From a virus, in the IMG/VR virus record IMGVR_UViG_3300009785_000059, positions 1 to 29,409 of that record: DNA of 29,409 nt; one strand, written 5' to 3'. The translations under genes and the position numbers were made by a program. Under the pieces are notes generated by a model. That model was not told where the DNA came from. It was given only the letters and a program-made list of their open reading frames with translations, and searched no databases. Positions 9,069-17,342 of the stretch are shown here, in pieces (the stretch's first letter is position 1; each line of letters starts with the position of its first letter).

Positions 9069-10568
9069 TTAAAACTCAATTATAATTTTTATGTCTTCTG
9101 TTTGGTCAGAAGCTCGTTGAATAGGTTTTCTGTTTTCCAAGTAAATTATATCTCCACTATATTCTTGAAGTTCTGGATTTGCATATCCAGCTGTTAATGT
9201 AAGTGTGTTACTGTTCGCAAGCGTAACTGCTTCTGAAGCAGTTCCACTAGTAGTTCCAGTTGCACCAGAGGTTGAACCAGTTATTTGATTTGTACCACTA
9301 AATGCAATATAGTTTCCTGTAGTTGCATTAGTACCGAAACCTTTGAAGCTTTCTTGTTGGTAATAAAGTAAATTTAAAGTACTATCCCATTCCAGAACTT
9401 TACCAACAGCACCAGTTGATACCTGTGTAATTACTTCGTCAGCTACAAATATTCCACTATTCGTATTTAATTTTGTAACATAAGTTTGTCTTGCAGTTGA
9501 TGCTGTTGCAACAGTTGTAGTTCCATAAGTTGTTGGATCAACAATTAAACCTATTGAACGAAAATCGTTTCCAGTTGTAAAGTCATCTCCCTCTGCTTGT
9601 GTAAATGATGTTGAAATCATAATATAATGAGCGCCAAGTTCAGTAATTACATTTGCACCATGTCCATCATCTGGACTGATAATTACATCTATTGCACCAC
9701 TAGAACCAGAACCTATATTAGTTGCTGATGACAATGAAGCATCAGAGAATATATAATCAGAACCTAAATTTACATATCCAAATGTATATCCAAAACCAGC
9801 TACATGGACTGTTGTGTCTGTTCCAGCAGTTAAACCGAAAGAAACGATTGATCCTCCAGATATTGTAAGTCTTAGTATTGCCCCAGAAGATGTTCCAGCA
9901 TTTGACCCATCTCCATAAACAGCAGTATAATAAGTTCCATCTGTATAACCAGCACCACTTGATACTACAACACTTTCAATCGCACCATCAACGGCTGCAG
10001 CTGCAACTGTTGAATTTGAAGTTACTGGAATAAAATCTATTGTTCCGTGCTTTACAAAGTCTGATGCAGTCATTGTCATCATATATTTAAGAACATAACC
10101 ACCAGCCTCAAAAGGTTCTGTTGAAGTTGATGTAGGTTCTGCACCATTATATACACTTCCACCATTATTATCAATCACTTTATAAAGTCTATATTCAGAA
10201 GTTAAAAAGAAGAAAGATGAGTCATAAAGATTTGAAGCACCAGATGTAGAAGTATTTAATGATGAATAATTATGTTTATACATATCATAGACTGTACCAT
10301 TCACCCAGTTTCTACGAGGAACAGCATATTTAATATCTGTTGATGCTACTTTTTTTGCACCCAACATAGCATCCCATGTACGAAATTCTTGTTGTGGACT
10401 GTCGCCTGGAGTTGGGGGAGAAGCATCTGTACCACCAGTTGTTGTTGAGGAGAAAGCAGTTGCTTTTCCTAAAAACATATAACAAGTATTTGTAGGAGTC
10501 CCTGTGAACGATTCAAAAAACTTATTCGCATTATATTGTCTAAATTTTTCTGTAATGATTGCTGACAT
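9069..10568 (-). CDS. 8: Baseplate wedge protein gp8
   Basis: In T4, gp8 is a dimeric wedge protein that joins gp6, gp7 and gp10 in each of the six baseplate wedges. The first ~200 residues of this 499-residue protein carry the family signature: FESFTGTPTNTCYMFLGKA near the N-terminus, then FRTWDAMLGAKKV and YAVPRRNWVNGTVYDMYKHN, and a later GGYVLKYMMTMTASDFVKHG. T4 gp8 has 334 residues. The extra length here lies in the C-terminal half and contains two 'ITGxxSGAxG' modules (GTNQITGSTSGATGTTSG). The start has a ribosome site (AAAGGTG) and is preceded by a T4-type late promoter at 10586-10593, so the gene opens a new late transcription unit. Its stop is two bases before the start of the DUF4815-type gene. 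Confidence 0.92.
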   Translation of the reverse strand: MSAIITEKFRQYNANKFFESFTGTPTNTCYMFLGKATAFSSTTTGGTDASPPTPGDSPQQEFRTWDAMLGAKKVASTDIKYAVPRRNWVNGTVYDMYKHNYSSLNTSTSGASNLYDSSFFFLTSEYRLYKVIDNNGGSVYNGAEPTSTSTEPFEAGGYVLKYMMTMTASDFVKHGTIDFIPVTSNSTVAAAAVDGAIESVVVSSGAGYTDGTYYTAVYGDGSNAGTSSGAILRLTISGGSIVSFGLTAGTDTTVHVAGFGYTFGYVNLGSDYIFSDASLSSATNIGSGSSGAIDVIISPDDGHGANVITELGAHYIMISTSFTQAEGDDFTTGNDFRSIGLIVDPTTYGTTTVATASTARQTYVTKLNTNSGIFVADEVITQVSTGAVGKVLEWDSTLNLLYYQQESFKGFGTNATTGNYIAFSGTNQITGSTSGATGTTSGTASEAVTLANSNTLTLTAGYANPELQEYSGDIIYLENRKPIQRASDQTEDIKIIIEF

Positions 10569-10585
10569 TTTTTACACCTTTATCT

Positions 10586-10593
10586 TATTTATA
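10586..10593 (-). promoter_or_regulatory. T4-type late promoter upstream of gp8
   Basis: Read on the minus strand this is an exact TATAAATA, the -10-like element recognised by the T4 late sigma factor gp55 with gp33 and the sliding clamp. It lies about 18 bases upstream of the gp8 ATG inside the 123-base gap behind the gp7-position gene, so transcription would start between it and the gp8 ribosome site. This is one of three exact copies in gene-upstream positions in the window. Confidence 0.75.
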
Positions 10594-10691
10594 CAAATAG
10601 TTTTAGTAGGTTATACATCTTATACCTTCTAAATCTAAATTATCTTTATTTTTCTTTCTAGTAAGAAACCAAAAGTTTTTCACCATTTTTT

Positions 10692-13600
10692 TTATGCACT
10701 TCTAACCAATATTTCAGCTGAACGTACATGACCCTTTGTAATAACATTCGTACTATTTAGTGTGTAATTACTTAGAGGTATATGACCTTTAGATGAAAAT
10801 GAATTATTTCCTTCTAAAATAACCACCTTTGGATTTCTTATCCAATAAAATTCTTCTGTAACTAAACCCTCTCCTGTACCAATTATAGATCCATCAATTA
10901 CATTTTCAATTGCATCTATAATAACAATACCTTCTTCATCTTCATCACCTTCTAATCTAATATTAACTTGCTCTAAAGGATTGATTGCATCTTCAACCGA
11001 AACATTACCTATAACTAAACCACCGCCAGATTCAACTTGAATTTCAACTTTTCTAATATTAGAATAGGTTGAAAAATTTTCTACAATTACACTTCCAGAT
11101 TGTTCTAAAGTAAAACGATTTCTTTTTGTAGTTTCTAGTGCAAGATGTTCATCAGATTCTGAAATTATATTACCAGAAATCTCTATAGAAATGTTATCTT
11201 CTTCTTCGCCCCCACCCCAAGTCAAATTATCAACTGTTTCATTCAAATTAATTCTGTCCACTCTACGAATATTTTGAAACGTAAATGTTCCTATATTATC
11301 CAATGTAATAGTTTCATCATTATGATTTGAATCAAGAATAATTTTATCAGCAATGTCTACTCTAAATCCTAAAGGAAATGCATACACACCAGCCTCACAT
11401 AATACCCTTCCACCAAGTTCTACAAGAACATTGTCTCCAGTATTAGTTACTAGAAACGTAGACCCCTCATCAAAGGGTAGTTGTCCATCTGCAATAACAT
11501 TGTCTGTTAAATTACCACTTCCACTTTCGAGTGAAATTCCACCTTTACCATTTGTAGTTCCAAAAGGTGTATCTGCAAGATAAAGAAGAATATTATTTTC
11601 ATACATAGGTAGTGGGCTCGACACAACTGCAACAGTTTTTTCTGTCACAAGGGCCCTATCCATCTTATCAGAAGTTGCGTGTGAGTTTTCTGACATTATT
11701 CTACCACCACCATCACCTGTTCCAAAAGTTATATCATCAGTAGAGGTTTCTGTATTAGTTTCCCAAAGTAAAGATTCTCCTGTTATATTAAAACCATCTT
11801 CAAGTAAAATACCACCACCAGAATTTACTACAATATTATCTCCAGAATTAGCAGATGTATCTTGGCCAATAGAAATACTACCCAAAGACAACTCTGAAAC
11901 TAAAATATCATCTTCATATATTATACTCTCACCAGTACTCCAAGCTACTCTTAATATTGGTTCATCAATAAAAGAAACTGGTTGTTCAAACGTCACACTC
12001 AACCAAATAGTATCATTTGAATAAGTGCTAAGATAGTGGCCATCAGAATTACTTGAAACGAAATTGGTGATGGGCCCCATTCCTGTTGCACCATAAGACA
12101 ATGGATTATTTGTATTATCTATCTGTGATGTATAACTATCATCAGTAAAAGGATTGCCGGTGAAATAATTGCTAATTACCGAATTAGACATTTTTAATGA
12201 ACCATCAGTTGAAATTCCAGTATTTTTATTTGCATCAACAATAGAAAGAATAGTAGGGTCTTTTACTGTCATAGAAACTTTTTCGTCAGTAAAGTGTCCT
12301 CTATCAGAGTCAAACCACTGACCAAATCCACTATATGCTTGCCAATTGTAAATATGATGCATTAACCAAGTAACTTGTGGAGAACCATATGATTCGCTTA
12401 TTATTTGTAAATCATCTTCAGTTGTTATTATAGATGAAATGTTAGATTGAGCTCTTAAATAAGTATTCTCAGCTATTGTAATTGGTTGACTTAGGACAAC
12501 TTTAGCATCAGTAGTGCCTTGTTCTATAACATTAATAATTGTTACACTTGCATCTGGTGATGACTTTGAAATATTATTACCATTTATATCAAACATTAAA
12601 TCTTCATTATCATAACCGCTATTAATAGATTCTTTATCTGTTTCTAAAACTTGCCCAGTCGAAACTGACTTGCCAGTGGGGGTATTTTTTATGTATAAAT
12701 ATGTTGATGCAGTTACGTCACCAGATACAATACTAAGATTGTCTGGGTCAAAATATCCACCAACTCTAAATCCTACAGAAATATCAGTTCCATTTGCAGT
12801 AACATATCTAGGATTATAAATTGTTCCTAAGCCACCAAGATGTCTTTGGTTAACTGTGCTGTTATTATTATTCGCTGACGCTAAAGCAAATCCATCCATA
12901 GAAATTTTATCATTACGCAACACACCATCTTCTTGTATAAATGAATTATTACGACTTCCAAGTGCAACTTGACCATCAGCAGTATTTGTGGTAGGAACTT
13001 GTAGTCTACTCTGGATAACTTGACTAAAAATTGTTTGAAGAACAGAACCAAGTATTGATGAGAACTTATCTCCAGATAATCCAGTATTAGTAATTCCAAC
13101 AGCTGCAGACACTAGTGTTGCAAGTGTAACTTTACCGAATGGTTGGTAACCAGCAGGGTGAACTGCTTTCTTTAGTTCTTCAATATAACTACTAAGAGAA
13201 TGTCCTATTTGAACTTCGTATGAATAATCTTGATAATAATAAGAGTCTTGTATACGAATTAAATCTTCACCAAGTTTACTATTAATATTAGAATAAGAAC
13301 CCTTTTCAGTAAAAGTCACATCAGCAGCTGCTCCGCCAATAGCAATATTAGAAAGCATAATTGTTCCAGATGCGCCACCAGAATCCGTGATAGTAACATT
13401 ATTTTTAGAAAAATCTATTGCTTCTTGATTAATGATATGTCCATCTACATCATCCAGAGAACTACTTGAAGCATTTAAAGTTAATTTTCCATTACCAGTT
13501 TCATCATCTAAAAGAAATTTATCACGAGCATCTGTACCACCTGTAGCAGAACTTCCAGTAAGTGAAGCACCAGTACTATCTGTTCTTTCTAAAATAAGAG

Positions 13601-16600
13601 CATCACCAGATTCTTCAGTAGCTAATTTTAAAACATTATTTCCCTCAATAAAAATAGATGTACCTATATTTCTTTCGTGATATCTGTTTAATTTTAGTTT
13701 ATCACCAACATCTTCAAATATTCCGTCAATACTTTGTTCTTGATGTATATCTCCACTATCGTCTTCTAAGACAAGATGTTTACCCAAATGAACAGAATTA
13801 CTATTGTTCCTACTAATTATGTTATCTATGCCAATTTCACAAATTACACTACCCCCAATATCATTCCCAATTTGAGAGGCAGTTTCTAGTATAACAACAC
13901 CTTCTTCGTTAAAATTTAGTTCTTCTAATTTAATATTAGGAGATAATTCAAATTGTTCATTTATAATATGAGCAGGTGAATTGTTTGATGATGTTTCTAA
14001 TGCTATAACATCTCCATCAGAGCGTTCAATAAATGTAGTGGAGTGAAGAATATTTTCTTGGTATAAAAAACCATCTGTTTCTGTTGTAAGATATCCAGCA
14101 GTAAAATCTGAAAAACTTGATCCCTCAGCAATAATTTTTGCATCAATATAAGGAGTAAAAACTTTTCCTTCTTCACTAACAATTTTGAAAGACACATCTT
14201 CTACTAATATGAGTGAAACATTTGGGCCTTCTTTAGTTGAGTCAAGTATAATACTTCCACCCTCATCAACCACAGTAGTTTCATAAGTTGGTGTGTATGC
14301 GATATTTCCCATACCAGAATGATTACTACAATAATAATTAAGTTCCCCAATATCATATGGAATAATAATTTGTAGAAATGCACCAGCTGTTCCAACATCA
14401 ACTGATGCTGCAGAAGTTGTAACTCCACCAGTAAAACTTAAAGACACATTATTAAAACTACTAACTGGTTCACTAACAGTAAATGATGTTGGGGATATGA
14501 TAGATGTAACAGTCAATGTTCCATCTGCATAATTTTTCCTATTATAATCTGCATCTAATAAAAAATTAAAAATATTTTCTAAATTTTGGCTTTGAGACCC
14601 AGCAAACACTTGTTGTGTTACAGTAACAACTTGTCCTACTTTAATTGTTCCTGTAACAGTTTCTAAATTAACAACTACATTTGGGGGTGAAACTTTTGAT
14701 GTTTCATTTAAAATATATGACGGAACTAAATTAATTGATGAATTTTCTGTTGTTAAGAAATTAACACCATCTTCACTAACAATTTTAAACCTTGGCCCGT
14801 CAGCATTTTTAACTATTCCAGTTGCAACAACTTTTGATGTGAGTTCAAAACCACCATTATGGGTGCCATCAGAAGTTTCAGAAAATTTAAATGGATGACT
14901 TAATAATAAATCATTATTATAAAGTGTACTGTTAGATAAATCAAAATAATGTGTGTCACCAGAATATAAAGTTAAAACTGGTTGTGATACATCATTGATA
15001 TAAAATATGTTTGCAGTATCGTCTGCATTTCTACCAACACGAACCTTATGGTAAAATGTTCGTGAAGGTGGAGTAAATATTCCAGTTCCATCTAATATAA
15101 AATCATCGCCTTCGCCATATGGTTCAAAGTCTTGTTCATCTTCTGCTAAAACACTAAATGGTGTAGACGTTAACATTCCTGTTTCAAGCTGAATACCCTC
15201 ATTAAAAATTCCGTCTTGTTCTTGTTCAAATCTTATAACATTTTCAAAAGTTGTGTCAAGAATTTGAGTTGTACTATTCCAACCCTTAACTGTTCCAGTA
15301 TGAGAAGTTAAATTGTTATTAACAACAAAAGTTCCAGATACATCTTTGACAACAAAGTGAGCTGTTCCTGTAACAGCTGGTGGATTATCTTTGTCATAAT
15401 CAAAGCCTGGGTCTGCAATCTTTAAAGATTTAACTGAACCAATATCTGTAGTAGTTGCAGCAAGTTTTGCACCAGTTCCAGAAAGAGAAGTTACAGTTAC
15501 AGTAGGTAATTCTATATAACCACTATTTTGATTTACAAAGATTTTTTGTATTGTTCCTGCCTCTGCTGGAACACTAAGATTGTTAAATGTTTCATATTCT
15601 AAAACAAATTTTTTATCTAATACATCATAAGTATCTGATTTTTCTATAACTGTGTTTGTTTTTATTTTATGATTAGTAAATGCACCAGAACCATCAATGC
15701 TATCAATAGATATATGTTCATTTTCAGTAGGAGAAAGACGTATAATATCTCCTAATGCAGGAGCAATAGTAAAGGTAATTTCACTTCCAGATGCAACCCA
15801 AGTTACTGTTCCATCTTTTGCAATAGCATCTATTTTTGTTTCGTTAATCTTAACTTGTAATGTATCAAATATATTAATACTATTATTTTCTTGATATAAT
15901 AAACCATCTGTTTCTGTTGATATATTCTCAGCATTTGAACCATATTCTGCAGCAATAGTGGTAATAGGAAAAATTTTAGTTAATGAATCTCCAACAAATA
16001 TTCTAGTTGTTGGTTGTTCTATTTGGATTGAAAATAGTTCTAGTGTATCGTTTGTAAATTCTTCTAAAAGTAATGCATCATCAGTTAAAGTAGAATCATC
16101 TAATGTTCCAGTTTCAAGTTGAACTCCACCACCAACCATAGATACAAAACCAGTAGCTGCATTTGCATTGAAATCTAAATTTGCAGTATTTGTGAAAGTA
16201 ACTACGTCATCAACTTCATATAGAGAACCATCATCTTCAACAATCACTTTACTTACAGAACCAGTTTTAATACCATCAACAACTATTGATGCGTTTGAAT
16301 TTCCAATAGGTTCAACTTCAACGACTTCTCCATCTGCATAAAGAAGTCCATTATTAAAAAGTTTAGTTGATGAAATTATTTCTTTTATTGTAAAGGAAAC
16401 TATAATATTTTTACTAAATGAAAATCCAGTAATAATTTCTCCATCTATAAAAGTTCCAACTATATTATCAATTTCAAATTCAGTTACAGAATTAGCTCCT
16501 TGTGTCACAACCTGTGAATTAACTACAATTGCTTTTGCAAGAGAAGATTTCCCAGTAATGATTTCATTTATACATTCTAGTCCACTAGTTCCAATAAAAG

Positions 16601-17339
16601 GCACCACACGTATAATTGTTTTTTGTTTCCATGTAGCATCAGAAACCCTAAGCATATTAGTATTAGGATAAAATATTTCAGCTGTTTCACCAAGTAGAAT
16701 ACGCATAAAAAGTTTATGACCTTCAGACGTTCCTTTAGTAGTGTATAAATTTTTAATATTTTTAATTACATCTCTTTTATTAACACCATCTGCTAGAGTA
16801 TTTGGAATTGAAACCATAAACTGATCACGCATATTGTCTAAGAAATCATAAAGAGTATTATCTACATCAGCGTACTCTAACATCTGTTGAATATTTTGAA
16901 TTGGATTTCCACGATACTCATAAACGATTGCAGCTGCTTTTGATGTTTCACCAGTAATTGTTTCACCAGTTTGAAATAGTTGTTGTCCAGTAATATAAAG
17001 ATAAGTATTTTTAGAATCTTCTACAAGAATTTTTGCAGTTGCTTTTGATGTTTTACCAGTAATTGTCTCACCAACAGTAAACATTCCAGTTGTACCATTT
17101 CCAGTTTCAGAAACAATTCTAGAGCGAGTTTGTTCATTTATGACGTATGTAGATATAGCATTTTCTGTTGCAATATAATTAATTACAACTCTTACAGTTA
17201 AACGACCAGCTTCTAAAAATTTAAAATAATCTCTAACAAAGTCTACGAATACTGGGTGGTCGGCCTGAACAAAGTCAGGCACTTGACCTTCAATAAGAGG
17301 AGATATTTTCGTTAGAAATTTTGATTTCTTGTCTGCCAT
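10692..17339 (-). CDS. Giant modular baseplate wedge protein at the gp7 position, with cupredoxin-like domain
   Basis: This 2215-residue protein lies between gp6 and gp8, the place of T4 gp7 (1032 residues). The N-terminal ~240 residues (FVQADHPVFVDFVRDYFKFL near the start, then GTSEGHKLFMRILLGETAEI) are mixed alpha/beta and probably dock onto gp6. Two 'GETITGxTSKA' modules interrupt them at about 90-160. The long middle is built of short beta motifs (LLLEE, ILLEDG, ISLESG, VLCEAG and similar), as expected for a beta-solenoid. A cupredoxin-like domain has its first copper-type ligand at H815 (LLLSHPFKFS) and the C-x2-H-x2-M set at C1004/H1007/M1010 (YYCSNHSGMG). About 150 residues, including FKIVSEDG, are inserted between the two halves. 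Around 1390-1480 there is a helical segment (SYIEELKKAVHPAGYQPFGK) that I recall from marine phage homologues. Assignment to gp7 rests on position, not on recognised similarity. Confidence 0.8.
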   Translation of the reverse strand: MADKKSKFLTKISPLIEGQVPDFVQADHPVFVDFVRDYFKFLEAGRLTVRVVINYIATENAISTYVINEQTRSRIVSETGNGTTGMFTVGETITGKTSKATAKILVEDSKNTYLYITGQQLFQTGETITGETSKAAAIVYEYRGNPIQNIQQMLEYADVDNTLYDFLDNMRDQFMVSIPNTLADGVNKRDVIKNIKNLYTTKGTSEGHKLFMRILLGETAEIFYPNTNMLRVSDATWKQKTIIRVVPFIGTSGLECINEIITGKSSLAKAIVVNSQVVTQGANSVTEFEIDNIVGTFIDGEIITGFSFSKNIIVSFTIKEIISSTKLFNNGLLYADGEVVEVEPIGNSNASIVVDGIKTGSVSKVIVEDDGSLYEVDDVVTFTNTANLDFNANAATGFVSMVGGGVQLETGTLDDSTLTDDALLLEEFTNDTLELFSIQIEQPTTRIFVGDSLTKIFPITTIAAEYGSNAENISTETDGLLYQENNSINIFDTLQVKINETKIDAIAKDGTVTWVASGSEITFTIAPALGDIIRLSPTENEHISIDSIDGSGAFTNHKIKTNTVIEKSDTYDVLDKKFVLEYETFNNLSVPAEAGTIQKIFVNQNSGYIELPTVTVTSLSGTGAKLAATTTDIGSVKSLKIADPGFDYDKDNPPAVTGTAHFVVKDVSGTFVVNNNLTSHTGTVKGWNSTTQILDTTFENVIRFEQEQDGIFNEGIQLETGMLTSTPFSVLAEDEQDFEPYGEGDDFILDGTGIFTPPSRTFYHKVRVGRNADDTANIFYINDVSQPVLTLYSGDTHYFDLSNSTLYNNDLLLSHPFKFSETSDGTHNGGFELTSKVVATGIVKNADGPRFKIVSEDGVNFLTTENSSINLVPSYILNETSKVSPPNVVVNLETVTGTIKVGQVVTVTQQVFAGSQSQNLENIFNFLLDADYNRKNYADGTLTVTSIISPTSFTVSEPVSSFNNVSLSFTGGVTTSAASVDVGTAGAFLQIIIPYDIGELNYYCSNHSGMGNIAYTPTYETTVVDEGGSIILDSTKEGPNVSLILVEDVSFKIVSEEGKVFTPYIDAKIIAEGSSFSDFTAGYLTTETDGFLYQENILHSTTFIERSDGDVIALETSSNNSPAHIINEQFELSPNIKLEELNFNEEGVVILETASQIGNDIGGSVICEIGIDNIISRNNSNSVHLGKHLVLEDDSGDIHQEQSIDGIFEDVGDKLKLNRYHERNIGTSIFIEGNNVLKLATEESGDALILERTDSTGASLTGSSATGGTDARDKFLLDDETGNGKLTLNASSSSLDDVDGHIINQEAIDFSKNNVTITDSGGASGTIMLSNIAIGGAAADVTFTEKGSYSNINSKLGEDLIRIQDSYYYQDYSYEVQIGHSLSSYIEELKKAVHPAGYQPFGKVTLATLVSAAVGITNTGLSGDKFSSILGSVLQTIFSQVIQSRLQVPTTNTADGQVALGSRNNSFIQEDGVLRNDKISMDGFALASANNNNSTVNQRHLGGLGTIYNPRYVTANGTDISVGFRVGGYFDPDNLSIVSGDVTASTYLYIKNTPTGKSVSTGQVLETDKESINSGYDNEDLMFDINGNNISKSSPDASVTIINVIEQGTTDAKVVLSQPITIAENTYLRAQSNISSIITTEDDLQIISESYGSPQVTWLMHHIYNWQAYSGFGQWFDSDRGHFTDEKVSMTVKDPTILSIVDANKNTGISTDGSLKMSNSVISNYFTGNPFTDDSYTSQIDNTNNPLSYGATGMGPITNFVSSNSDGHYLSTYSNDTIWLSVTFEQPVSFIDEPILRVAWSTGESIIYEDDILVSELSLGSISIGQDTSANSGDNIVVNSGGGILLEDGFNITGESLLWETNTETSTDDITFGTGDGGGRIMSENSHATSDKMDRALVTEKTVAVVSSPLPMYENNILLYLADTPFGTTNGKGGISLESGSGNLTDNVIADGQLPFDEGSTFLVTNTGDNVLVELGGRVLCEAGVYAFPLGFRVDIADKIILDSNHNDETITLDNIGTFTFQNIRRVDRINLNETVDNLTWGGGEEEDNISIEISGNIISESDEHLALETTKRNRFTLEQSGSVIVENFSTYSNIRKVEIQVESGGGLVIGNVSVEDAINPLEQVNIRLEGDEDEEGIVIIDAIENVIDGSIIGTGEGLVTEEFYWIRNPKVVILEGNNSFSSKGHIPLSNYTLNSTNVITKGHVRSAEILVRSA

Positions 17340-17342
17340 TTT

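Noticed and set aside
10640-10680. Possible terminator hairpin in the gp7-gp8 gap
   Set aside because: Only a five-base stem (tttct/agaaa) is visible and no following T-run, so it does not meet the usual form of an intrinsic terminator.
10603-10686. 27-codon frame behind the gp7-position gene (MVKNFWFLTRKKNKDNLDLE…)
   Set aside because: It starts five bases after the stop but has no ribosome site, and its end lies close to the gp8 late promoter; its composition is what AT-rich spacer DNA gives by chance.
14003-14428. Minus-strand frames of 64 and 74 codons within the gp7-position gene
   Set aside because: They are Leu/Met-rich alternative frames of the long gene with no ribosome site.
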